Shown here piece by piece: positions 13,758-22,800 of a stretch of 40,990 nt of DNA (positions are counted from its first letter, which is position 1; every line of letters starts with the position of its first letter). Both the position numbers and the translations under genes were made by a program. The stretch spans positions 1 through 40,990 of the forward strand of contig CALMKO010000085.1 in assembly GCA_937867415.1 (NCBI GenBank), given 5' to 3'. A model generated the notes under the pieces. That model was not told the origin of the DNA, searched no databases, and saw nothing but the letters and a program-made list of their open reading frames with translations. Origin of the DNA: an uncultured Verrucomicrobiota bacterium. GTDB lineage: Bacteria > Verrucomicrobiota > Verrucomicrobiia > Verrucomicrobiales > Akkermansiaceae.

Positions 13758-14128
13758 AAAAAATCTCAATGAAAAGAAAAATGATTAAAATCCCCTGAAA
13801 AAACAAGGGTCTGAGACTGCCGATAACGACTTTGGCCGACAGCTCAGCGCTGAAACTCGGCCTTGATTCGGCGGCGAAAGTGTCATCCGCACGCGAAGCC
13901 CAGGCACCCTGACGGGCAATCACCCACCATTCCGGAAGGATCGATATGCCGGATATTCCCCAGCTCCAAGACGACCTGGAACCGCGCCGCGCGGTCTCAG
14001 CGTCAGGAATGAACGCAAACCTTACGGTCATCAGGCGCCATTCCAGCCAACGTAACGGGAAAAAAAGCCTGTAATCATCTGGTTACCAACTGGTTAATCT
14101 AACAAATCTGAAATTTCGAGTTGGGGGT
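13758..14128. other. Divergent intergenic region between tuf cluster and proline-rich gene
   Basis: No supported gene is seen. An open frame on the minus strand from 14031 to 13687 runs through the promoter above. It shows only low-complexity hydrophobic residues produced by the A/T-rich upstream tract, so I treat it as non-coding. The stretch carries upstream elements for the two divergent promoters. Confidence 0.55.
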
Positions 14129-14158
14129 TTGACAGACCAGATTCGAAGGGGCTTACTA
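14129..14158 (+). promoter_or_regulatory. Possible promoter of the proline-rich membrane protein gene
   Basis: A perfect -35 box TTGACA (14129-14134) is followed after 18 bases by TTACTA (14153-14158), a poor -10 box. A start of transcription near 14165 would leave a leader of about 25 bases before the ATG at 14189. The -35 box is good and the -10 box is weak. Confidence 0.4.
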
Positions 14159-14188
14159 GGCGCCCTAGGACTCAAACCCTGTGAACGC

Positions 14189-14797
14189 ATGAGCGAAAAC
14201 GAAAATCTACCACCAGCCCCGACCAAGCAGACGTCGAGCGTCCCTCTTAAAAAGGAAACGGTTCGCGTGACATTGAAAGCCGCCGATGCCCCGCCCGCAG
14301 TGCCATCGGCCACTGTGCCCATGGCTCCGCCAGTGAGGCCTCCTGTTCCCACCGCTCCTCCCTCTCCCACAGGCGGTCCACCGCGCCCCCCGGCACCGGC
14401 ACCTACCATTCCGCTTCGCCCCGCAGGAGCTCCCTTGCCTACGGCACCAGCCCCGACCATCCGTCTTGGCGGTGGAGCAGCGCCGACAAGCGCATTGCGG
14501 CCACCGGGTGCGGCTCCGGCACCTGCCCCGACGATGGCACTCCCCAAAGCAACGGTGCAGCTTCAACCACCCACCCAGCCGCTGGGAACCTCCTTCTCCT
14601 CGCCGTCTCAAATGGCAACAACTCTGGTGGAGGAGGACGAGGAAGTCGAACCAGGCGAAGGCTTGGTCAAAATCCTCTCAGGCGTCGGTCTGGCTGCGGC
14701 CCTCTTGGTCTTGACCTTCCAACTTCTGACTGCCAACTCGTGGATCAATGTGGAAGACGCCTCCCCTGTCGGTGACTGGATGAGACTCCTCGAATAA
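14189..14797 (+). CDS. Proline-rich single-pass membrane protein, function unknown
   Basis: I do not recognise a function. The 202-aa protein begins with a short polar segment containing KKETVRVTL (about residues 21-29). A long Pro/Ala/Thr-rich stretch follows (about 33-135). In it a short pattern recurs: APTIPL, APTIRL and APTMAL, each after an Ala/Pro run. Next comes an acidic patch (VEEDEEVEPGE), then one membrane helix near residues 158-178 (ILSGVGLAAALLVLTFQLL) and a short tail. This suggests a tail-anchored protein with a flexible cytoplasmic arm, possibly a binding platform with several copies of a short ligand motif. I chose ATG 14189 over the upstream TTG at 14129 because that TTG is part of the likely -35 box. 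A 25-aa membrane peptide follows 21 bases after the stop. Confidence 0.75.
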   Translation: MSENENLPPAPTKQTSSVPLKKETVRVTLKAADAPPAVPSATVPMAPPVRPPVPTAPPSPTGGPPRPPAPAPTIPLRPAGAPLPTAPAPTIRLGGGAAPTSALRPPGAAPAPAPTMALPKATVQLQPPTQPLGTSFSSPSQMATTLVEEDEEVEPGEGLVKILSGVGLAAALLVLTFQLLTANSWINVEDASPVGDWMRLLE

Positions 14798-14818
14798 AAC
14801 ACGTAGAAAGCGAATCAA

Positions 14819-14896
14819 ATGATCGTACCCATCTTGAATATCCTCTTTGCCGCTGGCACCCTTTACTTCGCCCTGATGGCTTGTAAAATGGTCTAA
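14819..14896 (+). CDS. 25-residue hydrophobic membrane peptide
   Basis: A complete small frame (ATG 14819, TAA 14894-14896) encodes a peptide that is almost one membrane helix. It begins MIVPILNILFAAGTLYFAL and ends with MACKMV. It lies 21 bases after the proline-rich membrane gene and just before a strong hairpin, so it is probably the last gene of that small operon. The upstream GAAAG is only a weak ribosome binding site. Short hydrophobic peptides of this kind often associate with a larger membrane protein, and the neighbour is an obvious candidate partner. It may also be chance, because 25 codons is short. Confidence 0.5.
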   Translation: MIVPILNILFAAGTLYFALMACKMV

Positions 14897-14921
14897 GCTG
14901 CGACTAGAGCCGATCCCCATT

Positions 14922-14956
14922 CAAGGGCCACCCCGCAAAATGCAGGGTGGCCCTTG
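14922..14956 (+). terminator. Strong hairpin between the small membrane peptide and trxA
   Basis: CAAGGGCCACCC (14922-14933) pairs perfectly with GGGTGGCCCTTG (14945-14956). An inner GCA/TGC pairing tightens the loop. No long U run follows (ACGTTTG), so it may terminate weakly, stabilise an upstream 3' end, or act from both sides. Confidence 0.6.
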
Positions 14957-14988
14957 ACGTTTGTAGATTCCCGATACAGGCTAGACGC

Positions 14989-15309
14989 ATGGCTCTCAAA
15001 CTTACCGACGTGAATTTCCAATCTGAAGTGATCGACTCCGACCTCCCTGTCCTTGTGGACTTTTGGGCTGAATGGTGCGGACCGTGCAAAATGATCGGCC
15101 CCGTGATTGACCAAGTCGCCAGCGAGTTGGATGGCGTGGCCAAAGTGGGCAAAGTCAACGTGGACGAAGCACGGGAGCTTGCTGTGAAATACAATGTGCG
15201 CTCCATTCCCCTGCTCCTCTTTTTCAAAAATGGCGAGGTGAAGGATCAAATCGTCGGAGCAAGTGTCACCAAAGACCAACTCAAGGCAAAGCTCCAGGCT
15301 CTCGCCTGA
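14989..15309 (+). CDS. trxA: Thioredoxin
   Basis: This is a cytoplasmic disulfide reductase that uses electrons from thioredoxin reductase. At 106 aa it has the normal length. The active site WCGPCK is at residues 29-34 (Cys30, Cys33), preceded by VLVDFWAE. The buried aspartate segment and the cis-proline loop (VRSIPLLLFFKNGE) are in place. I chose ATG 14989 (MALKLT), the family's usual beginning. The longer frame from 14947 would run back into the hairpin. No good Shine-Dalgarno is visible. It is followed by its own terminator, so it is probably monocistronic. Confidence 0.98.
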   Translation: MALKLTDVNFQSEVIDSDLPVLVDFWAEWCGPCKMIGPVIDQVASELDGVAKVGKVNVDEARELAVKYNVRSIPLLLFFKNGEVKDQIVGASVTKDQLKAKLQALA

Positions 15310-15328
15310 AAATTTACAGACCTTATCC

Positions 15329-15367
15329 ATGACCGATCCGGGATGATCCGGGTCGGTCATTTTTTTT
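15329..15367 (+). terminator. Rho-independent terminator of trxA
   Basis: ATGACCGATCCGGG pairs with the following TCCGGGTCGGTCAT as a 14-bp stem (with G-T pairs) around a 4-base loop. Eight T follow directly. It starts 19 bases past the trxA stop. Confidence 0.95.
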
Positions 15368-15699
15368 GACAACCTTCCGCAACCCGCAGGATCATCCATC
15401 CGGGCTTTTCGCCTCATTGCACCAAAGCAGGATCGCCTTGAAGTCCACATTTGGCATCCATCGGTAACACGGATTCCACGAGTGTTGAAGGAGTGATCCA
15501 GATGTCGGGCTTCACCGGTCGGGTGAAGATGAGTCAGCTTTCCGATTTCCGAGTCTTCCGAAAAATCCATCCAAGTCCATGTATCCACGCTCAAAAGCGC
15601 ATAACTACGGGACTTACTGCGGAATCCAGGATGGCGGAGAGTTTTCAGGCATATCCCACGGATGCTTAAAGCTGGCGTGACTGATTGGATTTGGGTGGG
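15368..15699. other. Intergenic stretch between trxA terminator and the decarboxylase genes, no gene seen
   Basis: These 332 bases hold no frame with recognisable motifs on either strand. The plus frame at 15451-15669 and the long minus frame antisense to trxA both look random in composition. No clear terminator for the minus-strand decarboxylase genes is visible. Confidence 0.5.
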
Positions 15700-16845
15700 T
15701 CATTTCAGCATCGAAATGAAGTATCCCGCAGCGAGCGCACTGCCAATCACACCTGCGACATTGGGCCCCATGGCATACATCAGCAGGTAATTGGTGGGAT
15801 CGTATTTTTGCCCCAGGTCCTGCGAAACACGGGCCGCCATCGGAACCGCAGAAACTCCCGCAGAGCCAATCAACGGGTTGATCTTGGTCTTGCTGAACAG
15901 ATTCATCAACTTGGCCATGAGAACACCACTGGCTGTTGCAACCGCGAATGCAACAACCCCTAACAGCAGGATTCCCAGTGTTTTGGAATTGAGAAAAAGG
16001 TGCTCATGCCCCTCCCCCATCCCCATTTTAAGACCTACACAGAGCCCCAGAAAGATTGTAACGACATTGATGACCTCATTCTGGGCCGCTTTCACGAGAC
16101 GCTCCGTGACTTTGCATTCCCGCAGCATATTCCCCACAAACAGCATCGCGATCAGCGGCGCGGCATCACGCACGACCATGCAGCAGAAAGACATCACCAC
16201 AGCGGCGAAAACCAATTTTTCCAAGCGGCTGACCTTGCGCAGGGTTTTCATTTTAATTCGGCGCTCAGCATCGTTGGTGAGAAGCCTCATGATCGGTGGC
16301 TGGATCAAGGGAACAAGCGCCATGTAACTATACGCAGCCACCGCGATCGGGCCGAGCAGGTCCGGCGCGAGCTTGGACGCGGTGAAAATCGAGGTCGGCC
16401 CGTCCGCTCCACCGATCACACCGATGGACGCCGACTCGGCGAGGTTGAATCCAAGTAAGGGAGCGACAAGAAAGGTGGCGAAGATCCCGAACTGCGCAGC
16501 CCCGCCCAACAGAATCACGCGCGGATTTGCAATCAATGGCCCGAAATCCACCAAAGCACCGACCCCCAGAAAGACGAGCGGCGGATAAATCTGGAGCTTG
16601 ACCCCCTGATTGAGATAGTAGAACAAACCACCCGGTTCCCCGCCCTGTGGCGCTTGCATGATGAAGTCATGGATCGGCAGATTGGAAATGAGAGCGCCTA
16701 GCGAAATAGGCACGAGCAGAAGTGGTTCAAAGCCTTTGACGATCGCCAGGTAAAGCAGGGCAGCAACCACGATCCACATGACCACCATCTGCCATTGCAA
16801 ATACGGAAAACCCGTCGTCATCCAAAGTTCGTAAAGGGGATTCAT
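15700..16845 (-). CDS. oadB: Sodium-translocating decarboxylase beta subunit (OadB/MmdB/GcdB family)
   Basis: This integral membrane subunit performs the decarboxylation of carboxybiotin and couples it to Na+ export. The protein has 381 aa with about nine to eleven hydrophobic helices. The re-entrant segment GGADGPTSIF contains the Na+-binding Asp (Asp203 in Klebsiella OadB). The helix VIII signature NPLIGSAGVSAVPMAARVSQ keeps all four functional residues at family spacing (Asn373, Gly377, Ser382, Arg389 in Klebsiella numbering). Also present is MYAMGPNVAGVIGSA. Start ATG 16845, 21 bases after the fused gamma/biotin-carrier gene. Sequence alone does not tell whether the substrate is oxaloacetate, methylmalonyl-CoA or glutaconyl-CoA, because the alpha subunit that decides this is not in the window. 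Confidence 0.95.
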   Translation of the reverse strand: MNPLYELWMTTGFPYLQWQMVVMWIVVAALLYLAIVKGFEPLLLVPISLGALISNLPIHDFIMQAPQGGEPGGLFYYLNQGVKLQIYPPLVFLGVGALVDFGPLIANPRVILLGGAAQFGIFATFLVAPLLGFNLAESASIGVIGGADGPTSIFTASKLAPDLLGPIAVAAYSYMALVPLIQPPIMRLLTNDAERRIKMKTLRKVSRLEKLVFAAVVMSFCCMVVRDAAPLIAMLFVGNMLRECKVTERLVKAAQNEVINVVTIFLGLCVGLKMGMGEGHEHLFLNSKTLGILLLGVVAFAVATASGVLMAKLMNLFSKTKINPLIGSAGVSAVPMAARVSQDLGQKYDPTNYLLMYAMGPNVAGVIGSALAAGYFISMLK

Positions 16846-16866
16846 GATGATATCGGAATGGTTCGG

Positions 16867-17604
16867 TTAGCGGATGGTATAGAGGAGTTGTTCGTCATCA
16901 ACAGCATCACCGACCTTCACGAACATGCCGGTGATCGTGCCATTCATGGGCGCGTTGACCGGCGTGCGCATTTTCATGGCTTCAAGAGTAAGGACGACAT
17001 CCCCTTCCTTCAAAGTCGTTCCGACAGCGGCCTCGATGGTTTGCACGATGCCTGCAAGCGGACTATGGATGCGACCTTTGCCGGTGCCCGGGGGAACAGG
17101 CGCTTGCAAGGGATCCCGGACGCCTCCGCGTGGTGGAACCATCGCGGCTGTGGTGGCTCGCGCAGGTTGTAATGAAACTCGTGGATTGCCGGTGCAGGCC
17201 CTCGTGAGTCGTTCCACCATCACATCGCTGGTTCTTCCATCCACCGTGATCCGGAGCCGATCCACATCTCCATCCTGCGGCAGTGACTGCCCCCCGAATG
17301 CCGGAGCGCGAGCCGACTGCCTTCCCGGCTTCTCCCGCCCCACGCTTGACGGCTTGATCGAAATGATGCGGTGCGGTTCGTAAGTGACGCTGGCAACCGC
17401 TGCCGCGATGGTGGCCAGCACTCCATGGGAAAGCCCCTCAGAATCCGCAGTCCCACCGAGCGGTCTCTCCACACAAGCAGCAGCGCCTTGATGCTTCGAA
17501 CGAAATACCTGGATCAACTTCGAGGTGATGACACAGATTCCCCAAAGTATGCAGAGCGTGATGATCACCAGCAACATTCCGGCAAGATGGGGTAGTGCGT
17601 CCAT
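16867..17604 (-). CDS. Fused gamma-subunit-like / biotin carrier protein of a sodium-pumping decarboxylase
   Basis: Residues 8-30 form one membrane helix (AGMLLVIITLCILWGICVIT) like that of OadG. A segment resembling the gamma tail follows (VLATIAAAVASVTYEPHRIISI, about 62-83). After a long Pro/Ala-rich linker comes a C-terminal biotinyl domain. Its EAMKM motif places the biotinylated lysine near Lys211, with the hinge prolines and glycines of the lipoyl/biotin fold around it. The fusion would tether the biotin arm to the membrane beside OadB. I place the start at ATG 17604 because a GGAG site lies 9 bases before it. The frame remains open to an ATG at 17655, but no ribosome binding site precedes that one. 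The 245-aa protein is longer than either separate gamma (about 85 aa) or free biotin carrier (about 130-170 aa) subunits. Confidence 0.88.
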   Translation of the reverse strand: MDALPHLAGMLLVIITLCILWGICVITSKLIQVFRSKHQGAAACVERPLGGTADSEGLSHGVLATIAAAVASVTYEPHRIISIKPSSVGREKPGRQSARAPAFGGQSLPQDGDVDRLRITVDGRTSDVMVERLTRACTGNPRVSLQPARATTAAMVPPRGGVRDPLQAPVPPGTGKGRIHSPLAGIVQTIEAAVGTTLKEGDVVLTLEAMKMRTPVNAPMNGTITGMFVKVGDAVDDEQLLYTIR

Positions 17605-17613
17605 GATGGATGT

Positions 17614-17617
17614 CTCC
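17614..17617 (-). promoter_or_regulatory. Ribosome binding site that sets the start of the gamma/biotin-carrier gene
   Basis: GGAG within AAGGCGGAGA on the minus strand, 9 bases before the ATG at 17604. It favours this start over the upstream ATG at 17655. Confidence 0.65.
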
Positions 17618-17868
17618 GCCTTGTCAGTAACTACCAAATACAGGAAGGGTTTCATGAATTGTTAGAAATGGGCTACATCCTGCTAGTCGGTCGGTTCGGG
17701 GTGCTGCCAGGCCGGGATCCTCAACGAGTCGGTTTTCTTGCCATCTGCAAGGGTGGGTGGGTGTGCGGAACAAAGAGTGGCATAAACCGCCAAACACGCA
17801 CCGCAGGAAGTCGCTAAGACTATGCGTATTTTATCCAATCCACTCTCATTCGGCATGGCAAACCCGGA

Positions 17869-19860
17869 TTAGAACGCTGCGCCGATGGCGAAATGAAGGG
17901 TGCCTGCCGGCTCCCCGGAGTCGCGGGTGAGATTATAACCGTACTCCAAGCGCACCGGGCCGATGGGCAGGTCGAGTCGGAGGCCGAGGCCAAGCGCCAT
18001 CTCGAGGTCGCTGTCACCGAGTTGATCATAGCTGCGGGCCAGGGCGCCGGCATCGAGAAACCCCACCGCCTTGAGGGTGCCTGCAAGCTTGCGGATGAGT
18101 TCGGCATTCGCGTGCCAACTGGCCTCGCCACCGGTGGGAAAGTGATTGGCGGTGGGCCCGAGTTCGCGCTCGGGAAAGCTGCGGATGCTGCGGGCACCGC
18201 CATTGAAGAGGCGCAGGTCGATGGGGAGTTCCGCACCATCTCCCGAGGGGATGATGGCGCCATAGGAACCAGCGAGGACCACCTGATAGTTTTTATGGAT
18301 TCTGTGATACCAGGCACCGGCGATTTCCCCCATGATATATGAGGATTCGGAGTTTCCCACGGCCGCTCCGATTTCGAAAGGCATGATGAGATGCCAGCCT
18401 TCCGTGGGAAGCACCGGGCTATCCCGAAAATCCAGCATCTGGGTAACGCGCAATGCGGGGTTGGCATAAACGGTCTCACCTAATGCGGAGCTTGGAAGCC
18501 CGTCGGATGACAGATTGACCGCCGAGATTCCCGCGAGCGCTTCAAGACTGTAGTGATTTCTGAACTTCCAGTTTACCCTGAAATCAAATCCGCTTTCGAG
18601 CGATTGGTAGCCTTCACGACCGTAAATCAGGGCAAACAAACGGGCCGTGCCGGCAACATCACTGCCGAAGAGCCACGGGTCGGTGATGCGGGTCTCGCCA
18701 AGCATGCCACGCGCGCTGAGCTCAAGGCCGCTGCTCAAGCCGAGAAGTTCGCCCCAAAGATTCCGGTCGGCATAGGTGGCGCGGAACAGCGGGCCCATGT
18801 AGGTGTCGAATCCCGCAGCAAAGCTCAACTGTCTGGCCTTGGCCTCATCCAGATGCAGGGTGGCGTCCAGGGTGTCATCCGCCAGTTCTGTGGTTTCCAG
18901 GCGTGCGGAGGAAAAAGCGCCGCTGGCTAGCAGGCTCCGCAACCGTTGGTTCATCGCCGCCTCGTTATACCAGTCACCCTCAAAGCCCTCAAAGCGTTTG
19001 CTGATACGTTCCGGGTTGGTGATTTGCAGACCGTCCACACGGACCTGGTTGAGGCGGACACGCTTGCCAAGCACTATCGTAAACTCCGGGGTGAATCGCG
19101 GCGGTTCCAAGCGGCGGCCCATGGAGATTTTCGCCTGGGGGTAACCGCTGCTGTTGAAGGCATCCTCCACGGCCAGTCGCATCGCGTTCAGGTTCCCCGT
19201 GGTGGCGGCCTTCCCCAAGAAAGGACTCGCCGCCGCCCGAGTCTCTGAGACACCGCGCCCGTCGGTGCTCTGGATGCCAGCCTCACCGATGATGAAACGC
19301 TCGCCACGAGTCACGGCGATGCTCACTTGCACCGAACCACTGGCGGCATCGATGTTCTTCCGAGCGATCTGGGCATCCGCCGCCCAGTAGCCTTGAGCGT
19401 TGAGCTCCTGACGGATGAACGACAAGCCCTTTTCCACATCCTCTTCGCGGAAAGGGGCGACACTGGCGATGAGCGGGCGGTCCTTCTCCGCGGGACGGGC
19501 GTAAAGTTTCGCCAGCTTTTTTGCATCATCCGGGGGCACGCCGGTGATGGTGACAAGCCCTTGGGACAAGCGGCCGCCTTCACGGACGATGAGCAGGATT
19601 TCACGACGCTTGACGATTTTCCAAGAGACTTCCGCTTGGGCGTATCCGTCCTTGCGCAGCGTTTGGCGCACGAGGAAGGCGGCGTCGTCGGCTCGTGACG
19701 GTGAGGCATCACTCGACCTTATGTGTGTGAGTCTTGCGCCCATGAGTTCAAGAATCTCCCCCTCGCTCCTGGAGTTTGCGCCGGTGATTCTCACCCGCGT
19801 TTCAGCAACGGCGGAGATTGCCGTTAGAGCGAGAACCAGGCTGGTGGTGATAAGCTTCAT
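17869..19860 (-). CDS. tamA: Omp85-family outer membrane protein, TamA-like
   Basis: The 663-aa protein begins with a signal peptide (about 1-19, MKLITTSLVLALTAISAVA). About three POTRA domains follow (roughly 20-340). The 16-strand outer-membrane barrel ends in a terminal Phe, as expected for a BAM substrate. The barrel is of the bacterial surface antigen type, with GGARSIRSFPERELGP at about 555-570 matching the conserved loop-6 motif. That motif reads IRSF here instead of the usual (V/I)RG(F/Y). Start ATG 19860 shares one base with the tamB stop (TGATG), so translation is coupled. The partner gene tells TamA from BamA: this is the outer-membrane half of the TamAB system. TamAB was first linked to autotransporter insertion and is now also linked to phospholipid traffic to the outer membrane. 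Confidence 0.9.
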   Translation of the reverse strand: MKLITTSLVLALTAISAVAETRVRITGANSRSEGEILELMGARLTHIRSSDASPSRADDAAFLVRQTLRKDGYAQAEVSWKIVKRREILLIVREGGRLSQGLVTITGVPPDDAKKLAKLYARPAEKDRPLIASVAPFREEDVEKGLSFIRQELNAQGYWAADAQIARKNIDAASGSVQVSIAVTRGERFIIGEAGIQSTDGRGVSETRAAASPFLGKAATTGNLNAMRLAVEDAFNSSGYPQAKISMGRRLEPPRFTPEFTIVLGKRVRLNQVRVDGLQITNPERISKRFEGFEGDWYNEAAMNQRLRSLLASGAFSSARLETTELADDTLDATLHLDEAKARQLSFAAGFDTYMGPLFRATYADRNLWGELLGLSSGLELSARGMLGETRITDPWLFGSDVAGTARLFALIYGREGYQSLESGFDFRVNWKFRNHYSLEALAGISAVNLSSDGLPSSALGETVYANPALRVTQMLDFRDSPVLPTEGWHLIMPFEIGAAVGNSESSYIMGEIAGAWYHRIHKNYQVVLAGSYGAIIPSGDGAELPIDLRLFNGGARSIRSFPERELGPTANHFPTGGEASWHANAELIRKLAGTLKAVGFLDAGALARSYDQLGDSDLEMALGLGLRLDLPIGPVRLEYGYNLTRDSGEPAGTLHFAIGAAF

Positions 19861-22800
19861 CAGCGGAAAGAAATGCGCCAGAGCGCGAGTGCCCGCGAGT
19901 CTCCTTCCTCACTCATGCCGGTGGAGATGAACCAGCGGTCCGTGATTGCGATGGTGGCGGTGGAAAAGGAGTCGTTCGAATAGGGGTCTTTCTCGGATAG
20001 GTTGAAATCGACCCGGTCCAGAAGCTCTAACAGAGGCCTGAGCTGCTTGCCGTAGCGGAATCTGCCGCGGCGGAGTTCTTCCGCCAGGAGCTGCAAGGCG
20101 CGGGACGAGGCCGCTTGGGGGTCGACCAGGCCGGTGGTGGTGGTGCCGGTGGCAAGCAGGGTCATGATTTCATTTTCGGGGAGGGGTGGGTTCGAGGTGA
20201 GGAGGAGCTGGGGGTTGGATGCCTGGCCGAAGGCATAGACGGTCAGCTGGTAGGGGCGAGGCTCGGCGGTGCCCCGGATTTCGAGAATGGGATCAAAGCC
20301 GGTGGCAGGCTTGAATGTGGCTGTTCCTGAGCGGATGTTGAGCGTGCTGAATGGCAGAGCCGCGCGAAAGTCCTTGATGGTGGCCACGCCATCCGGTGCC
20401 GGCTTTTCCAAAGTGCCGGTGACGCGGATGTTAGCGGTGAGGTCACCGGTTGCCAGATTGCCACGGATCAGGAACGGCTCCTCGGTCCGGACCAGCACAT
20501 TGAGCCCCCAGTTCCGGAATGGCTCCGGCATCGAAGCGCCTTGGGTGCGTGGAGGATCGAGTTTCGGCAGGGAAGCCGCCGCGGGACCGGTGAATGGCGT
20601 GCCGATGGGAAGCAGTTCGATGTCCCGATAGAAGATGCTATCGACCGCGCCCACCGTGCCGGAAAGCACGGCCCGCTCCCAGGGGCCTTGCAGCCGGAGA
20701 TCCGCATTCGCGCGCACGATGAGAAAATCATTCCTGAGGAGCGGGAGGTGGCTGCCGCGGAGGCGGAGGTCGATGTCAAGGGGCTTGCCACCGTTCAGGG
20801 AGAGCGAGGCGTCCCCTTGCAAAGTTCCACCCGCGGCTGAGCATTTGAGGTTTTTCAGGGTGATGCGATCCAACGAGAGATCCACCCGGGCCCCTCCGGC
20901 CTCGATGGTGGGGAATCGTTCATTTTTGAAACGTGCTCCGGCATTGGCCAGATCGAGCGTGCCTTTGATCTCGGGTTTTCCAACTTTTCCCGCGACGGTG
21001 ACATTGCCGGTGAGAATGCCGGAGATCCGATCTATGTTAGAAACCAGGCTGCTGAATCGTGAGAGATCCAGACGTGGGAGATCGATCCGTGCGGTCAGCG
21101 GTTCATCCTGAATACTCTGAGGTGCCCCGGCCCACTCCGCCGGACGGAAGGGCATGGTCGCCTTGAGCACGGCCGGCGCGAAGTCCGGGGCGGTGGCGCT
21201 TCCATCGACCATGAGATTCCCATCCCGGCCGCTGAGCAGGATTTTCAGGTCCGCAGGTGGCAGCTTGGGCTGGGTGGGTGAGCGTAGATCCTTCGCCTCA
21301 AGCTTGGCTTCCACGATCGGTTGGGAGTAGGTGCCCGCGACTTGGATATCGAGTTGGCCGGTGGAGCGGGGATCGAGTTTCTCCAAGGCAGGGAGCCACG
21401 GTTTCAAGAGGCCGAGCGAGAGCACACGTGACTTGATGGAAAGGGCCACGGGGCGGGTGTCCTTCGCGAGAGTTTCCCGCCATTTTGAAAAATCCCCAGG
21501 GACCGGGAGACGAGCGCTTCCTTCGGCGAGCTCGGTCTTTCCATCGGTCCAAACAAAGCGCTTCAATTCGAGGGACTGCTCCGCGAGCGCGGCTTCGAGG
21601 GTGATCGTTTGTTGATCCATTTTCACCTCCAGCGTCTGGACTTGGATATTGCCCGGCCATTGGTAGTTGATCGCGCCGCTGGCGGCGATGGTTGCGGCGG
21701 ATTCACGCGCCCAGGTGGCTTGCGAGCATGATAGCCCGCCCCGGTGGATACCCTGCTTGACCTCGCCGCTGCCGCTCCAGGTGCCCGTGAGATTGGCAAC
21801 GCCACTGGGCTTGATCTTCACCGCGGAGAGCCAGGGGGCGATGCGGGTGCTGGTAAATCCTTGGAACTCGCACTTCCCCTGATAGGTCGCAGCTGCCACT
21901 TGATAGCTGGCCTCCAATCTCAATCCGTCCAAGGCCACCTCGGCGGCCGCGGTCTGGTCGTCCGCCCACTGCGTCTTGATTTGAATCGGGGAGGCAAGTT
22001 GGTCGTCCACGGGCTTTAAATTGGCATTGATGCTGGCGGATTGGGGTTTGTTCCGGACCAGAGCGAGCTTGAAATCCCCCTCGATGTTTGAAGCGGGGAC
22101 GCGGGCCTCGGGATCGATCGCTGGAAAGCGGGTGGCCAACTCACGGAGGACGGCTGGGAGATCGGGCAGCCTGAACTTCCCCAGGACCTCGCCGAGGGTG
22201 AACGTGGAATCCTCGCGGCGAACAGGGGCGGATGCGTCGAGGGAAAACTCCGAGCCAAGGAGCGTCGCCCGCGTGGTTAGAGTCAGCTGATCCGCAGTGA
22301 GATCCACATCCAAGCCGAGCTCCGGAGTCTTCCAATCTTGCCAGGCCCCCTCTTCGAGCAGGATTCGAACGCTGGCGGTTGCCAGCTTGGGGTCGGGCAG
22401 GATCCGGTCCACCTCGATGGCGAGTGAGGTGAGCGTGGCGCTTGCGGGGAGCTCGGTTCCAAATTGCCTGGCGGTCTCGGCGAGCCTCAGCCGACCCTCG
22501 CGCAGATCAACTTTCGCGGCAGAGAATCCCGGTGCGCTGCTGATGACAAACACCGCGTCATTCAAGTGCAATTCAAGCTCGGCGGACGCTTCGGCGGCGG
22601 GGGGCAGTTGGATGGCAACATTTTGCAGGCTGACGCCGGGAAGCGGGTCGATTTTCGGGATGCCAAGTGCATCCGCTGTCCAGGTGATGGTGGAGGTCTG
22701 GGCGGGCCATTGGCGGGCCTGACCATCGGTAAAGGCACCTAGGGCCAGCTGGAAGGTTTCGGTGCCCGGGGAGTGGATCAAGCTGCTGGGGGCGAGTTGT

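Noticed and set aside
13687-14031. 114-codon minus-strand frame upstream of tRNA-Thr
   Set aside because: It spans the likely promoter and its A/T-rich upstream tract. The hydrophobic run comes from T-rich bases and there is no ribosome binding site.
14954-14980. Possible trxA promoter TTGACG...TACAGG overlapping the hairpin at 14922-14956
   Set aside because: The spacer is 15 bases and the -10 box is poor. Transcription would start almost at the ATG. Not supportable.
14893-15594. 233-codon minus-strand frame opposite trxA
   Set aside because: It is antisense to an unmistakable thioredoxin gene and crosses its terminator.
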